Shown here: positions 21,579-30,460 of the stretch, one piece after another
How the letters are laid out: the number at the start of each line of letters is the position of its first letter
How positions within the stretch are numbered: position 1 is the first letter of the stretch
Assembly: GCF_023555415.1 (NCBI RefSeq)
Contig: NZ_JAKRYL010000009.1
Coordinates: 1 to 64,000 of the forward strand
DNA: 64,000 nucleotides
Direction of reading: 5' to 3'
From: Halalkalibacter alkaliphilus
Lineage (GTDB): Bacteria; Bacillota; Bacilli; Bacillales; Bacillaceae_D
Translations under genes and position numbers: made by a program
Notes under the pieces: model-generated
What the model saw: the letters and a program-made list of their open reading frames with translations, nothing else
What the model was told of the DNA's origin: nothing
Database searches by the model: none

Positions 21579-22730
21579 ATGATATATTTTGATCATGCCG
21601 CATCATCATACCCTAAGCCAGAACAAGTGGCTATAGCCATGCATGAAGCTGTTGCTAGTTATAGTGCAAATCCCGGTCGTGGTGGGCATAAGCTCGCTGA
21701 ACAAGCGAGAGAAGTTATCGAACAAGCGAGAAAGAAAATAGCGACGATGTTTGGTGCGCCAAATAAAAAGCATGTTTGGTTTTACCAAAATGCAACGATG
21801 GCTCTTAATCAGGCAATACTTGGCTTCCCCTTTCAAGAAGGAGACCATGTTGTAGCAACGATGTTTGAACATAATTCCATTATAAGGCCACTTGAAAAGC
21901 TAGCATCAGAAAAAGGGATTGCTATTACATATGTTGAGCCAAATGAAGAGGGGATCATTGCTGTTGAAGAGTTTGAAAAAGCTTGCACTGAGAAGACGTG
22001 TATGTTTGCTATTTCTCATGCATCGAATGTAACTGGTGCTGTTATTTCAATAAGTGACGTGTCAAAGATTGCGAAAGAGCGAGAGATTGTCGTTTTGCTA
22101 GACGCTTCTCAAACAGCTGGAACGATTCCTATTGATATAGAAAAAGACGCGATTGATTTACTAGCCTTTGCTGGACATAAATCGTTATTAGGGCCACAAG
22201 GGACTGGAGTTTTAATATCAAAAGATGACTATAATTTATCTCCATTAGTGGTAGGAGGGACAGGAAATCAATCTGAGCTCCTTCACCAACCACATAGTTG
22301 GCCTAATCGGTACGAGGCTGGTACATTAAATACACCAGGTATTGCTGGTCTATCAGCCGGAATCGATGCAGTTGTTGAGATGGGAATAGAGGATATATGG
22401 AAACATGAAAAAGAGCTCATGGATCATTTCTTAAAAGGACTTGCGGGCATTTCAGGAGTAAGTAGTTATGGACCATCTGATTTGTCAAAGAGGGTTGCGG
22501 TCATTCCATTCGAAATAGATGGGGTTGAAAGCCATGAAGCTGCGATGATCTTAGATGAGCATTATCAAATTGCTGTTCGAGCAGGAATGCACTGCGCACC
22601 AAAAACTCACCAAGCATTACAAACTAGTGAGAAAGGACTTATTCGTGTAAGCTTTGGTCCGTATAACACGATAAAAGAAGTGGATACACTTTTGGAAGCA
22701 ATAGAAGAGATTAGAATGGCATTTTTGTAA
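21579..22730 (+). CDS. Cysteine desulfurase-family aminotransferase class V protein
   Basis: 383 aa, ATG with GGAGGAAAGG upstream. A fold-type I PLP enzyme of the NifS/SufS superfamily. Lys201 in AGHKSLLGPQG should hold PLP, and ISHASNVTGA and LLDASQTAG are the cofactor contacts. Cys339 in GMHCAPKTH is at the position of the catalytic Cys that takes sulfur from cysteine. The sequence resembles the branch annotated in Firmicutes genomes as cysteine desulfurase family protein (the EF2568 group, from memory), not the housekeeping IscS or SufS. No scaffold protein gene is adjacent, so the sulfur acceptor is unknown. It ends 16 nt before the DUF554 gene, likely the same transcript. Confidence 0.85.
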   Translation: MIYFDHAASSYPKPEQVAIAMHEAVASYSANPGRGGHKLAEQAREVIEQARKKIATMFGAPNKKHVWFYQNATMALNQAILGFPFQEGDHVVATMFEHNSIIRPLEKLASEKGIAITYVEPNEEGIIAVEEFEKACTEKTCMFAISHASNVTGAVISISDVSKIAKEREIVVLLDASQTAGTIPIDIEKDAIDLLAFAGHKSLLGPQGTGVLISKDDYNLSPLVVGGTGNQSELLHQPHSWPNRYEAGTLNTPGIAGLSAGIDAVVEMGIEDIWKHEKELMDHFLKGLAGISGVSSYGPSDLSKRVAVIPFEIDGVESHEAAMILDEHYQIAVRAGMHCAPKTHQALQTSEKGLIRVSFGPYNTIKEVDTLLEAIEEIRMAFL

Positions 22731-22746
22731 ACGAGGAGAAGAGGGC

Positions 22747-23451
22747 ATGGTTTTAACGGGAACGCTTGTCAATGGTCTTGCCATTGTGGTAGCTGCAGTT
22801 GTAGGTTTATTAGTTCGAAACATACCAGAAAAAATGAAAACAACGACAATGCAGGGAATTGCTCTTGCTGTAGTCGTTTTAGGAATTGGAATGGCTCTTA
22901 AAAGCGAACAGTTTCTTATTGTCATTGGTAGTCTCGTTATTGGTGGAGTTATTGGAGAGAAAATAGATATAGAGGAACGCTTAAATCGAGTAGGTGCTTG
23001 GATTGAGACGAAAGTAGGGGCGAAAGAAGATGGGGCAGTTGCGAAAGCTTTTGTCACAGCCACATTAATTTACGTTGTTGGTGCGATGGCGATTCTCGGT
23101 GCATTAGATAGCGGTTTACGTGGTGATCATTCTGTTCTTTATACGAAGTCGCTGCTTGATGGGTTCTCGGCTCTTATTTTCACCTCGACATTAGGAATAG
23201 GTGTGATCTTCTCAGCTATTCCAGTTGTGCTTTATCAAGGTGGAATTGCGCTACTTGCAACACAAATCAACCAATTTGTACCGACTCTACTAATGGACAA
23301 CTTCATTGTTGAAATGACAGCTACTGGAGGAGTCATGATTATTGCAATTGGTTTGAATATATTAGGGGTTTTGCAAATAAGGGTAGCAAATCTACTACCT
23401 AGCATTGTAGTTGTAGCAATGCTTGTCACCGCTATGTATTTTTTTGGTTAA
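22747..23451 (+). CDS. DUF554 family integral membrane protein
   Basis: 234 aa, start in GAGGAAAGAGGGCATG context. About seven hydrophobic segments: LVNGLAIVVAAVVGLLV, IALAVVVLGIGMAL, FLIVIGSLVIGGVIGEKI and others. The motif GxVIGExIDIEERLNRVG and the ending ANLLPSIVVVAMLVTAMYFFG fit DUF554 (YqgA-like). Function of the family is not established. It is co-oriented with the cysteine desulfurase gene and convergent with yyaC. Confidence 0.85.
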   Translation: MVLTGTLVNGLAIVVAAVVGLLVRNIPEKMKTTTMQGIALAVVVLGIGMALKSEQFLIVIGSLVIGGVIGEKIDIEERLNRVGAWIETKVGAKEDGAVAKAFVTATLIYVVGAMAILGALDSGLRGDHSVLYTKSLLDGFSALIFTSTLGIGVIFSAIPVVLYQGGIALLATQINQFVPTLLMDNFIVEMTATGGVMIIAIGLNILGVLQIRVANLLPSIVVVAMLVTAMYFFG

Positions 23452-23460
23452 TAATAAAGT

Positions 23461-23509
23461 GAAACGCCACTGTAGATGAATTTCTACAGTGGCGTTTCAT
23501 TTTTGGAGC
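23461..23509. terminator. Bidirectional terminator between the DUF554 gene and yyaC
   Basis: GAAACGCCACTGTAGA pairs with TCTACAGTGGCGTTTC across a 5-6-nt loop, with T runs on both sides. The yyaC stop codon (23484-23486) lies in one arm, so the last yyaC codons form part of the stem. Confidence 0.85.
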
Positions 23510-24137
23510 GCAATAAGATTTGTGGCTTTAAACGTAATGATTGCAAAAGAGATGTAGAAGCAACTTGTTCAGGAAGACGTTGGTCAGTTGCTACAATCGT
23601 CTCTGCCATTGTCTCTGCCATTTGCATCACGGTGTGCAGCCTTGTGTTTTGCAAAACAAAATACTCCATCATCCCCCCGATGTTGACAATACCTGTCATG
23701 TGGATATCACCAATAGAAGGGAGCTTCTTTTGAACAGCAGCACCTGGTTGTACAGGGCCTTCTGCTAATGAGATTTTTCCGACACTATTCATCCTGCCAA
23801 GACAAGCATCAATGGCTAAAATAAAAGGTCTGGAATGGTTTTCTTTTATTTCTGCTAAACGGTTTTCTAGATTTACAGCATGCACTGGATTTTCTAATGT
23901 TCCATAAACATGGAATCTCCTCAAGTGAGCAGTTTCTAATTTTGTTCCAATTAACGGACCTAGTGAATCACCTGTAGAACGATCAGTACCGATACAAACA
24001 ACGACGAGGTCACGCTTACTATGAATTTCCGTCATATTAAAAAGTTGATCAGATAATTGCTTAACCGCTGTTGCATCTTCCATATGAACACGGATGGGAG
24101 AACTTTTTTTTCCAAACAGACGATGGTTTGTACTCAT
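23484..24137 (-). CDS. yyaC: Spore protease YyaC
   Basis: 217 aa. The ATG at 24137 has AAAGGAGGCGAGG just upstream; an open upstream extension has no ribosome site. Related to the germination protease Gpr and to B. subtilis YyaC: VVVCIGTDRSTGDSLGPLIG and AIDACLGRMNSVGKI are conserved, and the Asp residues of these motifs match the aspartic-acid protease centre of Gpr. Probably forespore-expressed. It sits alone on the minus strand between DUF554 and the YkvI-like gene, and its C-terminal codons (ETPL-stop) lie inside the terminator stem. Confidence 0.92.
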   Translation of the reverse strand: MSTNHRLFGKKSSPIRVHMEDATAVKQLSDQLFNMTEIHSKRDLVVVCIGTDRSTGDSLGPLIGTKLETAHLRRFHVYGTLENPVHAVNLENRLAEIKENHSRPFILAIDACLGRMNSVGKISLAEGPVQPGAAVQKKLPSIGDIHMTGIVNIGGMMEYFVLQNTRLHTVMQMAETMAETIVATDQRLPEQVASTSLLQSLRLKPQILLRSKNETPL

Positions 24138-24281
24138 AACCTCGCCTCCTTTGCCATAGTAGTAACAGTATACGGAACTTTTTTCCTTTCTATACATAAC
24201 AGTTCACATTATCTTAATTGATGTGTTTATGATCAAACACTTTTATATAGCACTTAGTAGAGGGCGAGGAGAGGATTTCAT

Positions 24282-25307
24282 ATGTGGGGAAATGGGTTAA
24301 AGTGGATGTTTTTAATAATAGGTACAATGATAGGAGCTGGATATGCTTCAGGAAGAGAGCTATGGGAATTTTTTGGTGCTGAAAGTGGACTAGCAATTAT
24401 TCTTTTTGCCGTTCTTTTTATTATTTCAGTGAAAGTGATCTTAAATATTAGCTATGAAAATAAGTCCAAACATTATTTACCTGTCCTGCAAGTGTTGATG
24501 GGAAAACGTCTCTCTCAAATGTATGACGTCATGATTATCATTTATTTATTTTCAACAACGGTTATCATGCTCGCTGGCGGTGGGGCGACGTTAGAAGTTA
24601 TTCATATCCCTTACTGGCTAGGTACTCTTATCATAGGAGGAATGGTGGTCATACTTTTCTTGTGGGATACGAAGGGAATGACATCGATGAATGCATTCAT
24701 CATTCCTATTCTCATCGTTTTTTTAATTGCTATCTTGCTAGCTTTTCAATATTTAAAAGGATTTCCTATTGAATTTAAAATAGACGCACAGCATAATTGG
24801 CCGTCTGCTTTAACGTTTACAGCACTAAATATTTTGCCTCTAATTGCTGTTTTAGGTGCGATTGGTCACGAAATAAAGCATAAGGGAGAGATGTGGATTG
24901 CTTCATTAGGGAGCGGAATTATCTTAGGTTCGATTTCATTTTTGTATAACGAGTCATTGCTTCAAGTAGCTAGCGATATTATGTTGTATGAAATCCCGCT
25001 ATTTGCAATTTTGAAACATTACCCATATTTTATGATGTTAATTATGTCAGCTTTATTATGGCTTGCTATTTATACAACGGCAGCAGCTGGTGTATTTGGA
25101 TTACTATCAAGGATGAGGGCTTGGGTAAAAGGGCCAGCTTGGTTAATTGCTCTTTTGTTAATCGCAATTATGGCACCACTGACGACATTTGGTTTTTCAA
25201 CTCTTATTTCTGTTCTTTACCCACTCTATGGCGTGTTAAACTTATTTGTTTTGGCTTCCATTTTGTTGTATCCGATTATGAACCACAGGGCTCTGCAGTC
25301 AAAGTAG
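24282..25307 (+). CDS. YkvI-like membrane transporter
   Basis: 341 aa, ATG with GAGGAGAGG upstream. About ten membrane segments. The first helix MFLIIGTMIGAGYASGRELWEFFG carries the Gly-rich unwound-helix signature of the LeuT/APC transporter fold and is diagnostic for YkvI-type proteins. No partner gene indicates a substrate; an amino acid or other small solute is likely from the fold alone. Confidence 0.8.
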   Translation: MWGNGLKWMFLIIGTMIGAGYASGRELWEFFGAESGLAIILFAVLFIISVKVILNISYENKSKHYLPVLQVLMGKRLSQMYDVMIIIYLFSTTVIMLAGGGATLEVIHIPYWLGTLIIGGMVVILFLWDTKGMTSMNAFIIPILIVFLIAILLAFQYLKGFPIEFKIDAQHNWPSALTFTALNILPLIAVLGAIGHEIKHKGEMWIASLGSGIILGSISFLYNESLLQVASDIMLYEIPLFAILKHYPYFMMLIMSALLWLAIYTTAAAGVFGLLSRMRAWVKGPAWLIALLLIAIMAPLTTFGFSTLISVLYPLYGVLNLFVLASILLYPIMNHRALQSK

Positions 25308-25376
25308 GGAAGGAAGAAGGAGAGTTTCGTTGAATCATAGGAAATTCGCAATTTAGTTCTATTATTAATAGGGAGG

Positions 25377-25408
25377 AACGCAATGGAGTTACCCCATTGC
25401 GTTTTTAT
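25377..25408 (+). terminator. Terminator after the YkvI-like gene
   Basis: AACGCAATGG / CCATTGCGTT with TTTTTA after it. Confidence 0.85.
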
Positions 25409-25490
25409 AATATTATCGACTTTTTTAACTCAGGCTACCCTTTAAAGAATTAATGAGCAAACCCGAGGATAAACCCATTAAATTTTAAAT

Positions 25491-25698
25491 AGCGGAATGA
25501 GGATCCGCTTTGCTGTTTTGACGGATCCTCATTCCACTATTTCCTTTAAAACCTTTGTTTTAAGTGAGGTTTAGGATCCTCATTCCGTTATTCTCCTATT
25601 TCGACCTATATTTCCAGCGATTTTATGGCTATAAAGGAACCAGGATCCACTTCGCCTCTTTAGGATTGTTTTTCTCTCTTTTAGCGGAATGAGGATCC
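25491..25698. repeat. Array of AGCGGAATGAGGATCC repeats
   Basis: Five copies of a 13-16-bp motif in both orientations: plus at 25491-25506 and 25683-25698 (AGCGGAATGAGGATCC), minus at 25523-25538 and 25574-25589, and the variant GGAACCAGGATCC at 25636-25648. They fill the gap between the YkvI-like gene and yyzM. A second array with the same motif lies at 27611-27787. Confidence 0.75.
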
Positions 25699-25796
25699 GT
25701 TAATATTGAAAATGATTTAGGATTCTCGACTCAGGAAGCCTTTTTCGTGTATAATAACAACCAATAAAAGGCTGTTTGAAAAAGGAGGCATCCTGT

Positions 25797-25991
25797 ATGG
25801 TTAATAAAGAGTTTGCTCTCCATGATGTTGTAGAGATGAAAAAGCAGCATCCTTGTGGGGAAAATCGTTGGAAGATCATTCGGATGGGGATGGATGTCCG
25901 TATTAAGTGCCTCGGTTGTGAGCATAGTGTCATGCTTCCTCGAAAGGATTTTGCTAAGAAACTAAAAAAAGTAATAGAGCAAGGGTCTTAA
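25797..25991 (+). CDS. yyzM: DUF951 family protein YyzM
   Basis: 64 aa. The ATG at 25797 follows AAAGGAGG by 9 nt. It contains HPCGENRWKIIRMGMDVRIKCLGCEHSVMLPR: HPC plus CxxC look like a small metal site or RNA-binding knot. Present at this locus in most bacilli. Function unknown. Confidence 0.88.
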   Translation: MVNKEFALHDVVEMKKQHPCGENRWKIIRMGMDVRIKCLGCEHSVMLPRKDFAKKLKKVIEQGS

Positions 25992-25994
25992 AGA

Positions 25995-26041
25995 GCAAGG
26001 CGATAAATAGGTCACGTCCCTATATTGCCTTGTCTTTTTAT
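25995..26041 (+). terminator. yyzM terminator
   Basis: CAAGGC with inner ATAGG pairs with CCTAT and GCCTTG, followed by TCTTTTTA. Confidence 0.75.
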
Positions 26042-26156
26042 TGTGTAATCACTATAATTGGTATGGTTGAGAAGGTTTTTTATTTTTTATTCACACAAAG
26101 TTTTGCTCTTATTGTTGTTATTTACGTTCATATAATAGAAGAAGGAAGTGAGTATT

Positions 26157-27257
26157 TTGGCTTTAACAACTGGAATCGTCGGTTTGCCAAATGTGGGAAA
26201 GTCGACTTTATTTAATGCAATTACACAAGCTGGAGCCGAATCAGCAAATTACCCTTTCTGTACGATTGACCCGAATGTGGGAATCGTAGAGGTACCTGAC
26301 CACCGCTTGCAAAAGCTAACAGAACTTGTAGAACCGAAAAAAACAATTCCTACTGCTTTTGAATTTACCGATATTGCTGGAATTGTGGAAGGGGCAAGTA
26401 AAGGGGAAGGGTTAGGAAATAAGTTTCTTTCGCACATTCGCCAAGTTGATGCAATCTCACATGTTGTTCGTTGTTTTGCCGACGATAACATTACTCATGT
26501 TTCCGGAGGAGTTAATCCGATTCGTGACATTGAAGTCATTAACCTTGAACTAATTTTGGCTGACTTTGAATCGATTGAGAAGCGTATTACACGTGTAGCT
26601 AAATTAGCAAAAACAAAAGATAAAGAAGCGGTCGCTGAGTTAGAAGTACTAGAACTTCTTCGCAATGCATTTGAAGAAGAAAAGCCAGCACGCAGCATTG
26701 ATTTCACAGATGAACAACAAAAAATTGTAAAACAACTCCATCTTCTTACAAGCAAGCCGGTTCTATATGTAGCCAATGTAAGTGAAGAAGACTTGCTTTC
26801 ACCAGAAGATAATGATTATGTAAAACAAGTAAAAGAGTTTGCTTTAGCAGAAGGCAGTCAAGTTATTCTTGTTTGTGCCAAAATTGAATCAGAAATTGCC
26901 GAGCTAGAAGGCGAAGAAAAGGAAATGTTCCTTGAAGAATTAGGAATCAAAGAGTCTGGGCTTGATCAATTAATCCGTGCAGCTTATGACTTACTAGGGT
27001 TACAAACATATTTCACAGCAGGTGTCCAAGAAGTACGAGCATGGACTTTCAGAAAAGGAACAAAAGCCCCTCAAGCAGCAGGAATTATCCATACTGACTT
27101 CGAACGCGGCTTTATCCGTGCAGAGGTCGTATCCTATGATGATTTAGTCGACGCTGGAACAATGGCCGTCGCTAAAGAAAGAGGAAAAGTACGACTAGAA
27201 GGGAAAGAATACGTCGTCCAAGACGGAGATGTAGTCCACTTTAGATTTAATGTATAA
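26157..27257 (+). CDS. ychF: Redox-regulated ATPase YchF
   Basis: 366 aa, equal to B. subtilis YyaF. The TTG at 26157 gives MALTTGIVGLPNVGKS; a GTG three codons upstream is only 2 nt from the AGGAA ribosome site and is less likely. An Obg-family P-loop NTPase that prefers ATP: G1 GLPNVGKS, G3 DIAGIVEGASKGEGLG, and NVSE in place of the G4 NKxD, typical of YchF. The C-terminal TGS domain ends EYVVQDGDVVHFRFNV. It binds ribosomes and takes part in stress responses. Confidence 0.97.
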   Translation: MALTTGIVGLPNVGKSTLFNAITQAGAESANYPFCTIDPNVGIVEVPDHRLQKLTELVEPKKTIPTAFEFTDIAGIVEGASKGEGLGNKFLSHIRQVDAISHVVRCFADDNITHVSGGVNPIRDIEVINLELILADFESIEKRITRVAKLAKTKDKEAVAELEVLELLRNAFEEEKPARSIDFTDEQQKIVKQLHLLTSKPVLYVANVSEEDLLSPEDNDYVKQVKEFALAEGSQVILVCAKIESEIAELEGEEKEMFLEELGIKESGLDQLIRAAYDLLGLQTYFTAGVQEVRAWTFRKGTKAPQAAGIIHTDFERGFIRAEVVSYDDLVDAGTMAVAKERGKVRLEGKEYVVQDGDVVHFRFNV

Positions 27258-27304
27258 GAGCAACAAGAAAAAGGCCACGAACTTAGGCCTTTTTCTTGTT
27301 GCTC
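27258..27304 (+). terminator. Hairpin after ychF
   Basis: GAGCAACAAGAAAAAGGCC pairs with GGCCTTTTTCTTGTTGCTC. It is followed not by T residues but directly by a three-helix repeat, so it is the entry hairpin of the composite repeat as well as a probable terminator. Confidence 0.65.
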
Positions 27305-27307
27305 AAA

Positions 27308-27387
27308 GCAATGAGCGGAGCCGCCGTAAAGCTCTTAAGCTTTTTGAGCGCCCTTCTCAAAAAGCGCACGGCGAGAGGAGCCATTGC
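27308..27387 (+). repeat. Three-helix GGAGCC repeat, copy 4
   Basis: Outer helix GCAATG/CATTGC, two facing GGAGCC blocks, middle helix GCCGT/ACGGC, inner hairpin AGCTTTTTGAG / CTCAAAAAGC. First of two tandem units with a 146-bp period. Confidence 0.85.
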
Positions 27388-27413
27388 CATCGGGGGGGAG
27401 CTCGAGGGAGTTG

Positions 27414-27533
27414 AAAAAGGCCACGAACTTAGGCCTTTTTCTTGTTGCTTGAAGCAATGAGCGAAGCCGCCGTAAAGCTCTTAAGCTTTTTGAGCGCCCT
27501 TCTCAAAAAGCGCACGGTGAGAGAAGCCATTGC
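27414..27533 (+). repeat. Three-helix GGAGCC repeat, copy 5, with its entry hairpin
   Basis: Entry hairpin AAAAAGGCC / GGCCTTTTT (27414-27440), then the core at 27454-27533 with outer GCAATG/CATTGC, middle GCCGT/ACGGT and the same inner hairpin as copy 4. Both GGAGCC blocks read GAAGCC here, a matched pair of changes. Confidence 0.85.
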
Positions 27534-27610
27534 CATCGGGGGGGAGCTAAGGGAGGGTTTTGAGACAGTTAGAGTTTTTCCGTTTAGGAACCCTATTTTC
27601 AAGGGAACAC

Positions 27611-27787
27611 GGAACCTCATTCCGCTATTTCTCAGAAAACCTAGGTTTGAACTATGCTTTCGGATCCTGGTTCCGTTATTGGGTAATTTCCACCTTTAAA
27701 TTGATAGATTTCGTACAGTTAACGGAACCAGGGACCCTTTTAGTCCTCTTATAGCAGCTGTTCAACATTTTAGCGGAACCAGGATCC
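27611..27787. repeat. Second array of the AGCGGAAnnAGGATCC motif
   Basis: Copies at 27611-27627 (minus), 27662-27677 (GGATCCTGGTTCCGTT, minus), 27721-27735 (degenerate, plus) and 27772-27787 (AGCGGAACCAGGATCC, plus). This locus mostly carries the ACCAGG variant and the 25491 array the ATGAGG variant. The remainder of 27534-28050 has no gene. Confidence 0.7.
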
Positions 27788-28055
27788 GATTCGCTTATCT
27801 AGTATCGGATCCTTACCTTTGTTTTCATAATGCGATGTTAGCTGAATACCAATAATGTGCGAATGAAACTCCTATTTGTAATCTATACCGGACTCCTTAT
27901 ACGAACTTTGACCGTTGTACTCACTTCTAAAATGCTTTGTATAAAATATAACAAGCAACTTGAGGGCTTTGAGCCACAGATAGTATAATGACTAAGAAGT
28001 TTCGAGTCGATTCTACATTTTAATTGACAAAATACAACATCTATTCAAAAACAGC

Positions 28056-28084
28056 TTGCAGTGGGAAATTCAGTCTGTTATAAT
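28056..28084 (+). promoter_or_regulatory. rpsF-ssb-rpsR promoter (sigma-A)
   Basis: -35 TTGCAG (28056-28061), 17-nt spacer, -10 TATAAT (28079-28084), about 90 nt upstream of rpsF. Confidence 0.8.
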
Positions 28085-28100
28085 CGAGAAATGCGAGTGC

Positions 28101-28160
28101 AATGACTCATATTATTTTGAGTTAATGCTCCTTGCTCCAATTATGGAGCCGCTAGACCAA
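28101..28160 (+). promoter_or_regulatory. Possible S6:S18 autoregulatory leader
   Basis: The rpsF leader has hairpins ACTCA/TGAGT and GCTCC/GGAGC (28134-28149) followed by CCGCTAGACC. A CCG-bearing stem in rpsF leaders is a known binding site for the S6:S18 complex in many bacteria. The exact fold was not computed. Confidence 0.4.
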
Positions 28161-28176
28161 AAGGAGGTGGACCGGA

Positions 28177-28464
28177 ATGCGTAAGTACGAAATTATGTAC
28201 ATCATCGCTCCAAACCTAGAAGAAGCAGCTACTAAAGAAGTTATCGAGCGTTTCAATAACGTTTTAACTACAAATGGTGCTGAAGTTGAAAAGGTTAACG
28301 AGATGGGTAAGCGTCGTTTAGCATATGAAATCAACGATTTTCGTGAAGGTTTCTACGTATTGTTAAATGTACAAGCTAACTCAGAAGCGATTGCAGAATT
28401 CAACCGTCTTATTAAGATCAACGATAACGTTATTCGTGTTCTTATTACAAAAGACGAAGAATAA
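28177..28464 (+). CDS. rpsF: 30S ribosomal protein S6
   Basis: 95 aa, ATG with AAAGGAGGTGG upstream. It begins [21 protein letters not shown] and has [23 protein letters not shown], both typical of S6. It binds the central 16S domain with S18. First gene of rpsF-ssb-rpsR, 27 nt before ssb. Confidence 0.97.
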   Translation: MRKYEIMYIIAPNLEEAATKEVIERFNNVLTTNGAEVEKVNEMGKRRLAYEINDFREGFYVLLNVQANSEAIAEFNRLIKINDNVIRVLITKDEE

Positions 28465-28491
28465 TTTATTTAAGAAGTGGGAGGGGTTCGG

Positions 28492-29001
28492 ATGCTGAAC
28501 CGAGTCGTACTAGTTGGGCGTTTAACACGCGACCCAGAACTACGTTACACACCAAATGGAGTTGCAGTTGCTAACTTTACATTGGCAGTAAATCGTCCAT
28601 TTTCTAATCAACAAGGTGAGCGCGAAGCAGATTTTATTAACTGTGTTATTTGGCGCAAGCAAGCAGAAAATGTTGCTAACTATTTAAAAAAAGGTAGCTT
28701 AGCAGGTGTAGATGGCCGAATCCAAACACGTAGCTATGACAACAATGAAGGAAAACGCGTTTTCATCACAGAAGTTATGGCGGAAAGTGTTCAATTCCTT
28801 GAGCCTCGTGGAGCTAATTCTAACTCCAATCAAGGACAAGGAAATGATTACTTTGGTGGTGGATCTGCTCCTAGTGGGAATGACTTTGGAGGTAGGCAGC
28901 AGAACAATAATCAAAACCGTTCATCTGGTGGATTTAATGAGGATCCATTTGCAAATGACGGGAAGCCGATTGATATCTCGGATGATGATTTGCCATTCTA
29001 A
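28492..29001 (+). CDS. ssb: Single-stranded DNA-binding protein SsbA
   Basis: 169 aa. The ATG at 28492 follows GGGAGGGG by 6 nt and starts [21 protein letters not shown]-terminal OB fold (1-105), a Gly/Asn/Gln-rich linker (about 110-155) and the acidic tip DDDLPF that binds partner proteins. It coats single-stranded DNA at forks. Placed between rpsF and rpsR as usual. Confidence 0.97.
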   Translation: MLNRVVLVGRLTRDPELRYTPNGVAVANFTLAVNRPFSNQQGEREADFINCVIWRKQAENVANYLKKGSLAGVDGRIQTRSYDNNEGKRVFITEVMAESVQFLEPRGANSNSNQGQGNDYFGGGSAPSGNDFGGRQQNNNQNRSSGGFNEDPFANDGKPIDISDDDLPF

Positions 29002-29070
29002 CGACCTCTCTTACTGTTCGTAGGAAAATAATGTGTTTGATAAATAATAATCTGAAAGGAGTGCTGTCTC

Positions 29071-29304
29071 ATGGCTCGTCGTGGTCGTCCAAAGCGTCGT
29101 AAGGTTTGTTTCTTCACTGTAAACAAAATTACGAAAATCGATTACAAAGATACGGATCTTCTAAAACGTTTCATTTCAGAGCGTGGTAAAATCTTACCTC
29201 GTCGTGTAACTGGAACTTCAGCGAAGTACCAACGTCAATTGACAATCGCTATTAAGCGTGCTCGTCAAATCGCTTTATTGCCTTATGTCAATGAAGTGAA
29301 CTAA
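29071..29304 (+). CDS. rpsR: 30S ribosomal protein S18
   Basis: 77 aa, ATG with AAAGGAG upstream. It contains [61 protein letters not shown] in order, the full S18 pattern (given here as a span, residues 11-72). Partner of S6. Confidence 0.97.
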   Translation: MARRGRPKRRKVCFFTVNKITKIDYKDTDLLKRFISERGKILPRRVTGTSAKYQRQLTIAIKRARQIALLPYVNEVN

Positions 29305-29309
29305 TTATT

Positions 29310-29350
29310 TAAAAAGCATGACAGAAGTCTTTTTCTGTCATGCTTTTTTA
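29310..29350 (+). terminator. rpsR terminator
   Basis: AAAGCATGACAGA pairs with TCTGTCATGCTTT, followed by TTTTA. Confidence 0.9.
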
Positions 29351-29513
29351 ATTTTATAATTGAGTGCATTCGACAAAGTTCTGCCATGATTTGATGTATC
29401 GTTCTAGCATGATCTGAGTCGGAGCTTTAATTTTAAGAGTAAGTACGCTAAAATAGATCAAGGACTATTGAGTTAGTGGATTGACTGTTATTAGTTGAAG
29501 ACGAGGTGTCAGT

Positions 29514-30449
29514 ATGAAAAACACAAGAGTGTTAACAGAAGGAGCTTTGCTTGCTTCTGTGTTTGCAATACTTTTGGCTATAACTACTTATGTCCCTCTT
29601 TTGGGTATGATAACGGTGTGGGCTTTGCCATTGCCGTTTGTTGTCTACACATATCGAAGAGGATTAAAGGCTGGATTGTTATTTTGGGTTGTAGCCTTCT
29701 TTTTAGCGTTTGTTATTGGAGGATTGGTGACAGTTCCAAGCACTCTCATTTTCGGTAGTGGGGGAATTATCGTAGGTGAGCTCTACCGTCGTAAACTATC
29801 AGGGTTTGGCGTGCTAATTGGGGCTAGCTTGGTTTATACGGCTAATGCATTACTTATGTTCTTAGTGCTTGTCTTAATACTTGGTGAAAATCCAATGCAA
29901 ATGGCAATTGATTTAACGAGAGAACAAATGGAATTAGCTCAATCAACATTAGGTTCGTTTGGACAAACTACTGATCAGCTTGAGCAAGCATATGAATTAA
30001 TTAATAACCTTGTCTATTTGGCTCCTGTTATGATTGTAGGAATGGGGGTCACTCTTGCTTTAATTACGAAGCTGCTTAGCTATTTTCTTTTGAAAAGATT
30101 AGGCCACCAGGTTAATCCGTTGCCGCCTTTTCGTGAGTGGAGTTTCCCTAAAGCATTCCTATGGTATTACTTGATTATATTAATTTTAGCGATGATTGGA
30201 GCAGAAGAAGGGACAACGATGTTTATGGTGATTTGGAACCTGTTCCCATTGCTTGAAATTATCATTGCTGTCCAAGGGCTGGCTGTTATTTTCTATTACT
30301 TCTATCAAAAAAAGGTGACAACAGTCGTCCCGATTGTTATTCTTGTTGCTGCTATTCTGTTGCCGCCATTACTTTATATCATTCGAATCATTGGAATTAT
30401 TGATTTAGGCTTTGATTTACGAAAGCGTATTTCAGGCCAGAAAAAATAG
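29514..30449 (+). CDS. yybS: YybS family membrane protein (DUF2232)
   Basis: 311 aa, ATG with GAGGTGTC upstream. About eight membrane segments; start MKNTRVLTEGALLASVFAILLAITTYVPLLGM is characteristic of YybS. ECF-transporter S-component-like in its N-terminal half by fold class (inference). It is 11 nt upstream of gdpP in an operon kept throughout bacilli. Function unknown. Confidence 0.92.
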   Translation: MKNTRVLTEGALLASVFAILLAITTYVPLLGMITVWALPLPFVVYTYRRGLKAGLLFWVVAFFLAFVIGGLVTVPSTLIFGSGGIIVGELYRRKLSGFGVLIGASLVYTANALLMFLVLVLILGENPMQMAIDLTREQMELAQSTLGSFGQTTDQLEQAYELINNLVYLAPVMIVGMGVTLALITKLLSYFLLKRLGHQVNPLPPFREWSFPKAFLWYYLIILILAMIGAEEGTTMFMVIWNLFPLLEIIIAVQGLAVIFYYFYQKKVTTVVPIVILVAAILLPPLLYIIRIIGIIDLGFDLRKRISGQKK

Positions 30450-30460
30450 GAGCTGACAAT

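Noticed and set aside
25491-27787. CRISPR array
   Set aside because: Repeats are short, in both orientations and irregularly spaced; no cas genes.
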